A stretch of 64,000 nt of DNA from a bacterium (GTDB taxonomy: Bacteria; Pseudomonadota; Gammaproteobacteria; Pseudomonadales; Moraxellaceae): NCBI GenBank assembly GCA_029945725.1, contig JAQSDB010000003.1, forward strand, positions 313,842-377,841, written 5' to 3'. The notes under the pieces are model-generated. The model searched no databases and had not been told where the DNA came from. It saw only the letters and a program-made list of their open reading frames with translations. Numbering within the stretch: the first letter of the stretch is position 1; the number at the start of each line of letters is the position of its first letter. Made by a program: the position numbers and the translations under genes. Of the stretch, positions 1 to 8,972 are shown in pieces.

Positions 1-117
1 ATTGCGGCCGGTCATGTCACCCGTGACATCCTGACGGCAAAGCCGGAAGAAGAAGATGAAGATGCATTTGCCGACCTGATCCAGCTGGAACAGCCTCAGC
101 CTGCCGCAGACCTCTGA
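1..117 (+). CDS. rpoZ: RNA polymerase omega subunit, C-terminal end (partial)
   Basis: The window opens inside a reading frame that encodes 38 residues and stops with TGA at 115-117. The visible tail starts IAAGHVTRDIL and is followed by an acidic stretch (EEEDEDAF), as in the C-terminus of omega from Pseudomonas relatives, where a similar residue run follows the last conserved helix. Omega helps assemble and stabilise RNA polymerase and contributes to a ppGpp-binding site. The next gene is spoT on the same strand, which is the conserved rpoZ-spoT order and is the main support for the call. The N-terminal part lies outside the window. Confidence 0.8.
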   Translation: MAAGHVTRDILTAKPEEEDEDAFADLIQLEQPQPAADL

Positions 118-187
118 TATCCCTCGCACGTCATCCGGCAGCATCCAGCCCTTGACGTCGCGCGCACCGACACCGGACACTCAAGCC

Positions 188-2320
188 ATGAGTTCCGGTA
201 TCGACGTACTATGCACCAGACTAGAAAGCTACCTCACGCCTGATCAGATTGCTGATATACGGCGCGCTTATTATTTTTCTGAAATCGCCCATGCAGGACA
301 GTTTCGCCGCAACGGCGCGCCCTACATCACACATCCCCTCGCTGTCGCCAATATCCTCTGTGACATGCATATGGATCACCAAAGCATCATGGCGGCCATG
401 CTGCATGATGTGATTGAAGATACCGACATCAACAAGGCCGGTGTGGCCGCGGAATTCGGCGCCGATATCGCAGCGCTGGTCGATGGTGTAACCAAGCTCA
501 CGCAGGTCCACTTCAGCTCAAAAGCCGAAGCCCAGGCCGAAAATTTCCGCAAGATGATGCTGGCCATGACGCAGGATACCCGCGTCATTATCGTCAAGCT
601 GGCCGATCGTCTGCACAATATGCGCACGCTGGATGTCCTGACACCGGAAAAGCGCCGGCGCGTTGCCACTGAAACCCTGGAAATCTACGCGCCAATCGCC
701 AATCGTCTTGGCATGAACGATATCCGTGTGGAATACGAAGAACTCGGCTTCTATGCACTCTTCCCCATGCGTGCGCCACTGATTAAAAAAGCCGTACGCG
801 CAGCGCGTGGCAATCGCAAGGAAATGCTGAACACCATCAAGGAGAGCCTTGAAGCCCGTCTGGCCGAAGAAGGCCTGAGCGTGCGCGTGATGGGTCGTGA
901 AAAGCATCTCTACAGCATCTACCAGAAGATGCGTGAAAAAAGAAAATCGTTTTCGGAAATCATGGATGTATATGGCTTCCGCCTGATTACAGAAAATGTT
1001 GACGCCTGCTACCGTGCCCTCGGCATCATGCATAACCTCTACAAACCGATCCCGGGCCAGTTCAAGGATTACATTGCCATCCCCAAGGCCAACGGCTATC
1101 AGTCACTGCACACGGTACTGAAGGGGCATAGTGGTGTACCGATTGAAATCCAGATTCGAACCGAAGCCATGGAAGCCATGGCCAATAACGGCATTGCGGC
1201 GCACTGGTTATACAAATCCGATTCCGATGTCTTCACCAACACCTCGCAAACACGTGCACGCGAATGGATGAAATCGCTGCTGGAAATCCAGAAAAATTCC
1301 GGCGACTCGATGGAGTTCATCGAAAGCGTGAAAATCGACCTGTTCCCGGACGAGGTGTATGTCTTCACCCCCAAAGGCAAGATTCTCACGCTGCCGGTCG
1401 GTGCCACTGCCGTTGATTTTGCCTACGCCGTGCACACGGATGTCGGCAATACCTGTGTTGCCGCGCGCGTGGACAACCGCCTGGCACCGCTGAGCCTGCC
1501 GCTCAGCACCGGGCAGACCGTGGATATTGTCAGCGCCCCGGGCGCGCGACCGAATCCGGCCTGGCTGAACTTTGTCATTACATCAAAAGCCCGCGCCAGC
1601 ATTCGCCACTTCCTCAAAGACCAGCAGCACTCGGAGGCCGAAGATCTGGGACGACGCCTGCTGGAAAAGGCATTGAGTGCGCAGGGGCTTTCACTCGCGA
1701 AAGTCGCTCCCGAGCCTTTGCAGGTGTTGCTGGCTGAAACCGGCCTGGCCAGCCTGACCGCCCTGCTGGAAGAAATCGGCATGGGTAACCGGGTGCCACA
1801 AATCATCGCAGCGCGGCTGCTGCCGGCAGGGCAGCAGATGCTGGCCGGCGAATCCAAAACCGGCGGGAAAAACCGTGGCATCGCCATCCGCGGCACCGAA
1901 GGCCTGGTCATCACCTATGCCCGCTGCTGTCGTCCCTTGCCTGGCGATGCGATCATCGGCCACCTTTCTGCCGGCCGCGGCATCGTCATTCACCGCGAAA
2001 ACTGCAACAACATTCTCGCCGAATGGCGCGACAGCCCGGACAAATGCATGACGTTGCGCTGGGCAGACAAAGTGGATCGCGAATTCCAGAGCGAGCTGCG
2101 CATCGAACTGCAAAACCAGCGCGGGCTGCTTGCGGAAATTGCCCGCCAGGCTACCGACCTTGATGCCAATATCGAAGGCATCAACCTTCAGGAAAAAGGC
2201 GCCCAGCACGGCATCATGCATCTCAGCCTGCAAGTGCATGACCGCATTCATCTGGCGCGCATCATCAAGCGCATGCGCACCATAAAAGGCGTGGAAAAAA
2301 TTACGCGCATGCGTGCCTGA
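188..2320 (+). CDS. spoT: Bifunctional (p)ppGpp synthetase/hydrolase SpoT
   Basis: This enzyme makes and degrades the alarmone (p)ppGpp and sets the stringent response. From ATG 188 the protein has 710 residues, close to the 702 of E. coli SpoT. The N-terminal HD hydrolase domain shows HD at about residues 73-74 (MLHDVIEDT). A RelA/SpoT synthetase domain follows at roughly 235-350, with the conserved YGFR, KDYIAIPKANGYQSLH and QIRTE segments. Then come a TGS domain at about 390-450 and a C-terminal ACT domain. The frame is open upstream to a TTG at 152, which would add 12 residues; I prefer the ATG because it fits the family length, but neither has a strong ribosome site. It lies just downstream of rpoZ. 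Confidence 0.95.
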   Translation: MSSGIDVLCTRLESYLTPDQIADIRRAYYFSEIAHAGQFRRNGAPYITHPLAVANILCDMHMDHQSIMAAMLHDVIEDTDINKAGVAAEFGADIAALVDGVTKLTQVHFSSKAEAQAENFRKMMLAMTQDTRVIIVKLADRLHNMRTLDVLTPEKRRRVATETLEIYAPIANRLGMNDIRVEYEELGFYALFPMRAPLIKKAVRAARGNRKEMLNTIKESLEARLAEEGLSVRVMGREKHLYSIYQKMREKRKSFSEIMDVYGFRLITENVDACYRALGIMHNLYKPIPGQFKDYIAIPKANGYQSLHTVLKGHSGVPIEIQIRTEAMEAMANNGIAAHWLYKSDSDVFTNTSQTRAREWMKSLLEIQKNSGDSMEFIESVKIDLFPDEVYVFTPKGKILTLPVGATAVDFAYAVHTDVGNTCVAARVDNRLAPLSLPLSTGQTVDIVSAPGARPNPAWLNFVITSKARASIRHFLKDQQHSEAEDLGRRLLEKALSAQGLSLAKVAPEPLQVLLAETGLASLTALLEEIGMGNRVPQIIAARLLPAGQQMLAGESKTGGKNRGIAIRGTEGLVITYARCCRPLPGDAIIGHLSAGRGIVIHRENCNNILAEWRDSPDKCMTLRWADKVDREFQSELRIELQNQRGLLAEIARQATDLDANIEGINLQEKGAQHGIMHLSLQVHDRIHLARIIKRMRTIKGVEKITRMRA

Positions 2321-2383
2321 TACAGCCTGTCGCGGCTCCGCTGCCCTGGCAGCATCATCCGGAAAATACCGTAAAGGAATACC

Positions 2384-2809
2384 ATGCAACCCTCACGTAA
2401 TGACGCCCTGTCATTATCAAAAAAAGCCGCCATCATTTTTGTCTTTATCTGGTTTTTCGCGGGAGGTATCGGGCACTTCGTTAACCCTGGGTTTTTTATC
2501 CGGATTGTGCCGCCGTATATTCCTTACCCCGATGCGGCAGTTTATGTCTCGGGGCTTTTCGAGCTGGCGGGTGCCATCGGCCTGTTGCATGGATTCTGGC
2601 GCCAGCGGGCAGGCATCGGCCTGTTCCTGCTGACGTTATGCGTGACACCGGCAAATGTGCACATGTGGCTGCATCCGGAGCTGTTTCCGTTGCTGCCGGA
2701 ACCGATGCTGTCCGCCGTACTGACACTGCGCCTGCTGGTTCAGGCCTTCCTGCTGTTCTGCATCTGGTGGGGCCCCATACGTAAAACCGATGCCGTTGCC
2801 GCCATCTGA
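2384..2809 (+). CDS. DoxX-like small integral membrane protein
   Basis: The 141-residue product has about four hydrophobic segments: near residues 15-35, 55-72, 78-95 and 110-128. The pattern FAGGIGHFVNPGFF, a proline-rich PPYIPYP and then FELAGAIGLL is typical of DoxX/DUF4267-like membrane proteins, which have a four-helix fold and no agreed biochemical role. A ribosome site (AAAGGA near 2374) precedes the ATG at good distance. It sits between spoT and ridA on the same strand. The family call is by pattern only; a specific function cannot be read from the sequence. Confidence 0.7.
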   Translation: MQPSRNDALSLSKKAAIIFVFIWFFAGGIGHFVNPGFFIRIVPPYIPYPDAAVYVSGLFELAGAIGLLHGFWRQRAGIGLFLLTLCVTPANVHMWLHPELFPLLPEPMLSAVLTLRLLVQAFLLFCIWWGPIRKTDAVAAI

Positions 2810-2881
2810 CGATTCCACGGCCCTGCGGCACTCGTTATGCTTGCCGCCTGATGCCTCACCCTGAGCAAGGAGATCTCCCTC

Positions 2882-3265
2882 ATGAATCGCGCCATCATCA
2901 AGACCGACAAGGCTCCCGCTGCGATTGGCACTTATTCGCAAGCCGTAAAAATAGGCGGAACGGTTTACCTGTCCGGCCAGATTGCCCTGGACCCGGTCAC
3001 CATGGCCCTGAAAGAGGGGATTGAAGCGCAGATCGTGCAGGTTTTTGAAAACCTCAAGGCCGTTTGTGAAGCGGCCGGCGGCGGTCTTGCCGACATCGCC
3101 AAGCTGAATATCTACCTGACTGATCTTGCTCACTTCGCCCTCGTGAGCGAAGTCATGGCACGCTATTTCACGGAGCCCTACCCGGCACGTGCGGCAGTCG
3201 GTGTGGCGGCACTGCCGCGCGGTGCGCTGGTGGAAATGGACGGCGTCGTGGAATTTCTGGATTAA
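2882..3265 (+). CDS. ridA: RidA family 2-iminobutanoate/2-iminopropanoate deaminase
   Basis: RidA hydrolyses reactive enamine/imine intermediates released by PLP enzymes such as threonine dehydratase, and so prevents damage to other PLP enzymes. The 127-residue length matches the family. The signature near the C-terminus, [20 protein letters not shown], contains the conserved arginine that binds the substrate carboxylate, and the N-terminus has the usual [20 protein letters not shown] strong ribosome site (AAGGAG at about 2867-2872) lies 9 bases before ATG. spoT followed closely by ridA and then by recG is a common order in Pseudomonas. A terminator follows the gene. Confidence 0.93.
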   Translation: MNRAIIKTDKAPAAIGTYSQAVKIGGTVYLSGQIALDPVTMALKEGIEAQIVQVFENLKAVCEAAGGGLADIAKLNIYLTDLAHFALVSEVMARYFTEPYPARAAVGVAALPRGALVEMDGVVEFLD

Positions 3266-3281
3266 GGCAGCGGCCACCCAT

Positions 3282-3310
3282 AAAAAAGCCTCCTTAACGG
3301 AGGCTTTTTT
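3282..3310. terminator. Bidirectional intrinsic terminator between ridA and the Sel1 gene
   Basis: A near-perfect inverted repeat pairs AAAAAAGCCTCC with GGAGGCTTTTTT around a short TTAAC-like loop. It has a T-run in each direction and lies between two convergent genes, so it can end transcription from both sides. Confidence 0.9.
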
Positions 3311-3350
3311 ATGGCACACGAGTGCGCCATTTTTTCCAGGGATGATCCCG

Positions 3351-4178
3351 TTATTTCAGGCTGGCCGTCGCCAGCGGCAGGAAAGCTTTTATATCGTTAC
3401 GGTTATCAGAAGTCTTTTTGACCTCGATGGCGGTTTGCTGCACAGGTGCTGATGGTGCACGACCTGTCAGCACTTCCCACTCGCGGGCACGATTATCCGC
3501 ATCGCTTTGCTGGCCAGCCGGCAGAATCCGGCTGAGCAGCGTCTCACCGGTTTTCGCATCCACGCTCCCGGCCTTCACGGCGAGGCGATACCACATCAGC
3601 GCCTCGATCATGCTCACGTCCACGCCCTGACCGTTGCGGTAGAGATCACCGAGCGCCCGCATGGCTTCGCCGTGTCCGGCTGAAGCGGCCTGCTCAAACC
3701 AGATACGTGCCCGGTTGTAATCCGCCGGCAGGCCGCTTTTGCCGCTCAGGTCCTGCCCCAGAAGAAACATGCCATCGATATTGCCGGCGCGGGCAGCCTG
3801 CTCATGCCATATCTGCACCATCGCAAGATTGGGTTTGACGCCACTGCCGCGCGAATAGAGATCGGCCAGCGCCAGCATCGCCTCGGGTACGCCTTGTTCA
3901 GCCGACTGGTGATAGAGTTTTTCAGCGCGCTTGGTGTCCACCACGAAACCGCCCAGGCCTTCCTGATACATGCGGCCAAGGTAATACCAGGCTTGAGGGT
4001 TATCGGCCGCTGCCTGGGTACTGAGCCAGGTACGCGCATACTTGTAATTACCGCTCTTGAAAGCGGAAATACCCTGATCTGCCTGGGTTTTATCAAAAAT
4101 GCTGACCGCAGTGGCGCTTCCTGCCCCACTCATCAATAGCACTGCAAGGAAAAATCCCTGAACTGTACGAGTTTTCAC
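3351..4178 (-). CDS. Exported Sel1-repeat (TPR-like) protein
   Basis: The 275-residue protein starts with a signal peptide (MKTRTVQGFFLAVLLMSGAG, likely cleaved after SATA). The rest is a run of Sel1-like repeats of about 36 residues, for example AWYYLGRMYQEGLGG, AMLALADLYSRGSGV, GMFLLGQDLSGKSGL and AMRALGDLYRNGQGV. Such repeats form curved helical scaffolds for protein-protein contacts, often in the periplasm. The C-terminal 60 residues are not repeat-like. There is no operon partner: the divergent side faces a 77-base gap to the SDR gene on the same strand. The partner and role cannot be inferred. Confidence 0.8.
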   Translation of the reverse strand: MKTRTVQGFFLAVLLMSGAGSATAVSIFDKTQADQGISAFKSGNYKYARTWLSTQAAADNPQAWYYLGRMYQEGLGGFVVDTKRAEKLYHQSAEQGVPEAMLALADLYSRGSGVKPNLAMVQIWHEQAARAGNIDGMFLLGQDLSGKSGLPADYNRARIWFEQAASAGHGEAMRALGDLYRNGQGVDVSMIEALMWYRLAVKAGSVDAKTGETLLSRILPAGQQSDADNRAREWEVLTGRAPSAPVQQTAIEVKKTSDNRNDIKAFLPLATASLK

Positions 4179-4255
4179 GTTAACGCCCCTGTAATGCCAT
4201 CCGCTTCATCATTTCGATTTCGCGGTACAGCGCACCCATGGTTCGATGTCCAAGC

Positions 4256-5101
4256 CTAGCCGGTCTTCTCTGACATACCCATGACAGCCCGGTAGCCTTC
4301 CTTGTACCCGGGAAACCGCAATCTATAGCCCAGTGCCAATATTCGCCGATTGCTCAGCCGTTTGTTGCTGCCGCCTCCCGGACGGATTTCTCCAGCGACG
4401 TGCGGCAATGCCTGCGCATCCGCCAGCCAGCCCAGCACCTCATGCTGGGGTACAGGCTCGCTGTCAGTACCAATATAACGGGAAGCAAGAGGCGAGCCTG
4501 AGACGTCCTGCACAAACAGGAAAAATAACAAACCCGCGCAATCCTCGACGTGAATGCGGTTAGTCCACAGCAGCGGCTCTGCCTGTACCGGGCGCCCGGC
4601 CTCAACCCACCGCAGCAAACGCAGGCGACCCGGACCGTAAATGCCGGCAAAACGCACCACCGTCGACGGCCAGGCACTGTTCGCGAGCAAGGCCTCGGCC
4701 TCCAGCAAAACCCGGGCGGTAGCCGTGGCCGGCTCGGCCGGACTGTCTTCATCCACCCAGCTGCCATCTTCCTGGCCATACACGCTGCTGGAGGACACCC
4801 AGAAAATGCGCCGCAGTGCCTGTCCTGCCAGAGCCTGCAATACATGCCGTGTGCCCTCGAGATATACCCGGCGGTAGGCATCAACGCCCGGCTCACCCGG
4901 GCTCAGAATAATGAAGACGTAATCCAGCCCTGACGGAAAATTCAGGGAGGCCGGTTGGCTGACATCGCCACACAGGGCTGTTACTCCCGGCAAGGTGAAC
5001 GCCGACCGGCGCACGCCATGAACCTCATGGCCGGCACCGGCCAGGGTGGCCGCCAGACGGCTGCCGACATCGCCGCAGCCCACGATCAAGACTTTTGCCA
5101 T
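4256..5101 (-). CDS. NAD(P)-dependent epimerase/dehydratase family protein (YeeZ-like SDR)
   Basis: The 281-residue product begins with an atypical Rossmann motif, VLIVGCGDVGSRLA, with the GxxGxxG pattern at residues 8-14. A serine-rich SSSVYGQ follows, placing a YxxxK-like tyrosine region as in extended short-chain dehydrogenases. The overall pattern (GCGDVGSRLA, then DYVFIILSPGEP, then FWVSSSSVYGQEDGSWVDE) matches the YeeZ-like group of nucleotide-sugar epimerase relatives, whose substrate is mostly unknown. It is transcribed divergently from oxyR across a 94-base gap, so the two could share regulation. The family call is good; the substrate is not known. Confidence 0.75.
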   Translation of the reverse strand: MAKVLIVGCGDVGSRLAATLAGAGHEVHGVRRSAFTLPGVTALCGDVSQPASLNFPSGLDYVFIILSPGEPGVDAYRRVYLEGTRHVLQALAGQALRRIFWVSSSSVYGQEDGSWVDEDSPAEPATATARVLLEAEALLANSAWPSTVVRFAGIYGPGRLRLLRWVEAGRPVQAEPLLWTNRIHVEDCAGLLFFLFVQDVSGSPLASRYIGTDSEPVPQHEVLGWLADAQALPHVAGEIRPGGGSNKRLSNRRILALGYRLRFPGYKEGYRAVMGMSEKTG

Positions 5102-5125
5102 ATATCCTCAACTCCGATAGCGTGA

Positions 5126-5135
5126 TGCAATTGCA
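5126..5135. promoter_or_regulatory. Perfect 10-base palindrome in the oxyR/SDR divergent region
   Basis: TGCAATTGCA is a perfect palindrome lying 25 bases upstream of the SDR start codon and about 60 bases upstream of the oxyR start. LysR-type regulators commonly bind in the divergent promoter region next to their own gene, so this could be an operator. Short palindromes also occur by chance; this is only a candidate. Confidence 0.2.
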
Positions 5136-5195
5136 ATTCTGATGCCGCCCTGCGCCGCCTTGCCGGGCCACAGAGCCCTACGGACCCGCTCGCCA

Positions 5196-6110
5196 ATGAC
5201 CCTGACTGATTTGCGCTACCTCATGGCCCTCGCACGCGAGCGCCATTTCGGACGCGCCGCCGAAGCCTGCCATGTGTCACAGCCCACGCTCAGCATTGCC
5301 ATCAAGAAAGTGGAAGATGAACTCGGGCTGGCGCTGTTCGAACGTCACCGCCACGAGGTACTGGTGACCCCGGGAGGCGAGTCGATTATCCGGCAGGCAC
5401 GACGGGTTCTGGAAGAAATGGACGTGCTTAATACCGCCGCACGCGCTGCCCGCGATGAATTTGCCGAACCCCTCAAACTGGGCGCGATCTTCACCGCCGC
5501 ACCCGACCTGTTCCCGCCCCTGGTGCGTGCGCTGAAAGCCGGGGGCAGCGGCCTCATGCTCTATCTCGAGGAAAACTACACGCATGTGCTGACGGAAAAG
5601 CTGAGTCGCGGCGAACTCGACGCCATCATCATTGCAGCGCCCTTCGAAGCTCCGGAAACGCATGTCGAGCCCCTGTATCGCGAAGACTTTGCCTTGCTGC
5701 TCCCCGCCGATCATGCCTGGGCCAAACGAAAATCCATTGCCACCAGCGAGCTGCAATCCGGTGCCATGCTGCTGCTGGGAGAAGGCCATTGTTTTCGCGA
5801 CCAGATTCTCGAAGCCTGCCCGCATCTCGGCCATGCCCCCGGCAGCAGCCACGGCAGCCTGATGGGCTCGGCCAGCTCACTGTCGACGCTGCGACACATG
5901 GTGGCATCCGGCCTCGGCCTGACGCTGGTACCGGCCAGTGCGGCGCCCGGCCTCACTGCCGGCAATGAAGTGCTGACGCGTCCGCTGACGCCCGCGCCTT
6001 CACGCCAGATGATCATTGCCTGGCGTCGTCGTTTTCCGCGCCCGCAAGCCATCAAGGCCTTGCTGGGCGCGCTGCATGCCTTGCATTTGCCGGGAACGCA
6101 GGCGCCGTGA
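5196..6110 (+). CDS. oxyR: Hydrogen peroxide-sensing LysR-type regulator OxyR
   Basis: OxyR activates catalase, alkyl hydroperoxide reductase and related genes when oxidised by hydrogen peroxide. With the start at ATG 5196 the protein has 304 residues (305 in E. coli) and begins MTLTDLRYLMALARERHFGR, the usual N-terminal winged helix. The redox pair falls exactly at C199 and C208 (GHCFRDQILEAC), matching the E. coli positions. An upstream in-frame ATG at 5142 would add 18 residues not expected for the family, so I reject it. The stop codon overlaps the GTG start of recG, implying translational coupling; oxyR-recG is a known arrangement in Pseudomonas. Confidence 0.95.
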   Translation: MTLTDLRYLMALARERHFGRAAEACHVSQPTLSIAIKKVEDELGLALFERHRHEVLVTPGGESIIRQARRVLEEMDVLNTAARAARDEFAEPLKLGAIFTAAPDLFPPLVRALKAGGSGLMLYLEENYTHVLTEKLSRGELDAIIIAAPFEAPETHVEPLYREDFALLLPADHAWAKRKSIATSELQSGAMLLLGEGHCFRDQILEACPHLGHAPGSSHGSLMGSASSLSTLRHMVASGLGLTLVPASAAPGLTAGNEVLTRPLTPAPSRQMIIAWRRRFPRPQAIKALLGALHALHLPGTQAP

Positions 6111-8188
6111 ATACCGGCAATGGCGATGTGCTGTCACAACTTCCCGTCACCGCCATCAAGGGGGTGGGCGCGTCCCTCGCCGATAAATTGCGTCGCCTCG
6201 ATATTCGCACCGTACAGGACCTGCTGTTTCATCTGCCGCGCCAGTACGAGGATCGCAGCCGCATCACGCCGATTGGTGCCCTGCGCCCCGGCCTGAGCGC
6301 ACTGGTGGAAGGCGAGGTGCAACTTGCCGACGTGGCAATGGGACGACGACGCTCCCTGCTGGTCAGGGTCCGCGATGGCACCGGCACCCTGACGCTGCGC
6401 TTTTATCACTTTCGCCTGTCACAAAAAGAACAGCTGCCGCGCGGTACACGCCTGCGTATTTTTGGTGAAGCCCGCCTCGGCGCCAGCGGTATCGAGATGT
6501 ATCACCCTGAATACCAGATTGCCGATGAACCCCTGCAGACACCACCCGACACCCTGACGCCGATTTATCCGGTCACCGAAGGCGTTACCCAGCTGCGCCT
6601 GCGTCTGCTGGTGGCTGAAGCGCTGGCGCGCATGACGCCGGAAAACCTGCCGGACTGGCTGCCAGCTGCAGAAAATCGTGGCTGGTTTCTGGTGGAGGCC
6701 TTGCGCTACGTGCACACACCGCCGAAGGATGCTGATCGCCAGTTGCTGCTGGAGGGCCGGCACCCGGCACAGCAGCGCCTTGCGTTTGAAGAGCTGGTGG
6801 CACACCAGCTCAGCATGCAGAAACGTCGCGCCGAAATTCGCGCACAACGTGCCGTGGCGCTGCCGGAAAAATCCGCCCTGGCACAAAGATTTCTCGGCCA
6901 GCTGCCGTTTCCACTCACCGGTGCGCAGCAGCGCGTGCTGAAAGAAATCGCCACCGACCTGCACGACACAAAACCCATGTTGCGACTGGTACAGGGTGAT
7001 GTCGGCGCCGGCAAAACCGTGGTGGCCGCAGTGGCCGCCTGTCATGCCATTGACGCCGGCTTTCAGGCCGCCCTGATGGCGCCGACGGAAATCCTGGCAG
7101 AGCAACATGCCGCCAATTTCACGCGCTGGTTCGACGCGCTCGGCATTCCGGTGGTGACCCTGCTCGGCCGTCATGGCGTCAAGGCCAGGCGCGAGGCCAA
7201 CGCCATGATTGCCAGTGGCGCAGCGCGCATGGTGATCGGCACGCACGCGCTGTTTCAGGACGAAGTAGAGTTCCACAATCTTGCGCTGGCCATTATTGAC
7301 GAGCAACACCGCTTTGGCGTGCATCAGCGACTGGCCCTGAAAAAAAAGGGCGAGCGTCTCGGCATTACCCCGCACCAGCTCATCATGACGGCGACACCGA
7401 TTCCGCGCACACTGGCCATGAGTGCCTATGGTGATCTGGATACGTCCGTCATTGATGAATTGCCGCCGGGGCGCACGCCCATCAAAACCCTCGTCATGCC
7501 CAATGAGCGGCGCGCCGAAATTGTCGAACGCATTCGCGCGCAATGCCTGAGTGGCCGGCAGGCCTACTGGGTCTGCACCCTCATTGAGGAGTCCGAGCAG
7601 CTGCAGGCACAGGCCGCCGAAGCCACGTTTGCAGAACTGCAGCTGGCGCTGCCCGAGTTGCGCATCGGCCTTGTCCACGGCCGGCAAAAATCCGGCGAAA
7701 AAGCGGCCGTGATGCAGGCGTTCAAAAGCGGCGAGCTGCAATTGCTGGTGGCCACCACCGTCATCGAGGTGGGTGTGGATGTGCCGCGTGCGACCCTGAT
7801 GGTGATCGAAAATCCGGAGCGTCTGGGCCTCGCGCAACTGCACCAGTTGCGCGGCCGTGTCGGCCGTGGTGCCGAGCAGAGTTTTTGCGTGCTGCTGTAC
7901 CAGTCGCCGCTCGGACAACTCGGCAAGGAAAGGCTCGCCATCATGCGCGAAACCACCGACGGCTTCCGCATTGCCGAAAAGGACCTGGAGTTGCGCGGCC
8001 CCGGCGAAGTACTGGGCACGCGACAAACCGGTCTGCTGCAATTCCGCCTTGCCGACCTGATGCGCGATGGCCACATGCTGCCGGCCGTGCAGCTGTGCGC
8101 TGCCGCACTGCTGCAGACAAGGCCCGTGGCCGCAGAAGCGCTGCTCGTGCGCTGGGTGGCCGCACGCGAGCACTATGCGCAGGTCTGA
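6107..8188 (+). CDS. recG: ATP-dependent DNA helicase RecG
   Basis: RecG remodels stalled replication forks and branch-migrates Holliday junctions. The 693-residue length equals E. coli RecG. The N-terminal wedge domain is visible (GVGASLADKLRRLDIRTVQDLLFHLPRQYEDR), followed by the superfamily 2 helicase core with Walker A GDVGAGKT at residues 297-304 and Walker B DEQH at 398-401. Later motifs include TATPIPRTLAM and QLRGRVGRG. The start is a GTG that overlaps the oxyR stop by four bases. The end of the gene is followed by a short gap to a convergent gene. Confidence 0.97.
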   Translation: MNTGNGDVLSQLPVTAIKGVGASLADKLRRLDIRTVQDLLFHLPRQYEDRSRITPIGALRPGLSALVEGEVQLADVAMGRRRSLLVRVRDGTGTLTLRFYHFRLSQKEQLPRGTRLRIFGEARLGASGIEMYHPEYQIADEPLQTPPDTLTPIYPVTEGVTQLRLRLLVAEALARMTPENLPDWLPAAENRGWFLVEALRYVHTPPKDADRQLLLEGRHPAQQRLAFEELVAHQLSMQKRRAEIRAQRAVALPEKSALAQRFLGQLPFPLTGAQQRVLKEIATDLHDTKPMLRLVQGDVGAGKTVVAAVAACHAIDAGFQAALMAPTEILAEQHAANFTRWFDALGIPVVTLLGRHGVKARREANAMIASGAARMVIGTHALFQDEVEFHNLALAIIDEQHRFGVHQRLALKKKGERLGITPHQLIMTATPIPRTLAMSAYGDLDTSVIDELPPGRTPIKTLVMPNERRAEIVERIRAQCLSGRQAYWVCTLIEESEQLQAQAAEATFAELQLALPELRIGLVHGRQKSGEKAAVMQAFKSGELQLLVATTVIEVGVDVPRATLMVIENPERLGLAQLHQLRGRVGRGAEQSFCVLLYQSPLGQLGKERLAIMRETTDGFRIAEKDLELRGPGEVLGTRQTGLLQFRLADLMRDGHMLPAVQLCAAALLQTRPVAAEALLVRWVAAREHYAQV

Positions 8189-8268
8189 GCCCGGGTCTGG
8201 GTCACGCTTGCTGCCATGCAACGGCATGGCTTGATCAGAAAACCGCGCAATGCCGCCACCCGGCCGCA

Positions 8269-8676
8269 TCAGCCTGCGGAACGGGGAGCCTCCGGCTCAC
8301 GCCCGGAGCGTCCACGACGGGATGGGCGCAGAAACTTGCCGATGCCCATGAACCACATCAGCAACGCATAGTCACCAATGAGCTTCACCTCATTGGCCTG
8401 CACAGCCGCCATGAAAGCATTGGCATCGCCCCTGGTCAGCAAGCGGAAACCAACACGGTTGTTGATGAAGTGCATGGTCAGGTCCGGAGCCGGACAGACC
8501 GAATTATGTGATTCCACCCGGTTATGGCGCACACGAAAAAACCGGTGCGCTCCCTCATCCGTGGAAATCTGGAGAACAAAGTCGCGTCCGTGCAGCCTGG
8601 CAATAAATTCGGGATGGGTACGGGCGAGAAGATCCATGCGTCGCGCCATGTACCAGAGAAGCATTCGGAATTTCAT
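8269..8676 (-). CDS. SCP2-like sterol/lipid-binding domain protein
   Basis: From ATG 8676 the protein has 135 residues. The middle and C-terminal parts follow the SCP2 pattern: a beta-rich start (FVLQISTDEGAHRFFRV), then DLTMHFINNRVGFRLLTRGD and a final VKLIGDYALLMWFMGIGKFL, which resembles the family's closing glycine-aspartate helix. SCP2 domains carry lipids or act as accessory domains in lipid metabolism. The frame continues upstream to 8868 but the extra 64 residues look non-coding. It lies next to fadE, which fits a lipid-related role, but the exact ligand is unknown. The domain call is by pattern and moderate. Confidence 0.55.
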   Translation of the reverse strand: MKFRMLLWYMARRMDLLARTHPEFIARLHGRDFVLQISTDEGAHRFFRVRHNRVESHNSVCPAPDLTMHFINNRVGFRLLTRGDANAFMAAVQANEVKLIGDYALLMWFMGIGKFLRPSRRGRSGREPEAPRSAG

Positions 8677-8972
8677 AACATGAGCTCTAACGGGCAGGCC
8701 GTAGTTATAAATCCCCGCCCGCACCCCGCACAAGACCCCGTGCATGGCCGTACTGCCGGTGCTGCCTACACTTGCACCACACTTCCCCGGCACAAAGAAC
8801 ACAAGCGGTAACGCTGCCATGCGGACAATGGTGGCTGTAGCCGTTTTCCGGGTGCGCACTTCGTGCAACCTGATTCCGCCCGCCGACTCTGCGAATCCGG
8901 ATTACACATGCAGATCCGGCCCCGTCATTTACCTGCTTTATATGCCCGATCCTGTTCCGAAGGGAGTCACCC
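8677..8972. other. Divergent intergenic region upstream of fadE
   Basis: This 296-base stretch separates the SCP2-like gene from fadE and must hold both promoters. I found no palindrome of the PsrA or FadR type and no strong -35/-10 pair. A good ribosome site (GAAGGGAG) precedes the fadE start. Nothing else is recognisable. Confidence 0.5.

Noticed and set aside
5142-5195. Longer OxyR start at ATG 5142
   Set aside because: It would add 18 residues unlike the family; the start at 5196 places the redox cysteines at 199 and 208, as in E. coli.
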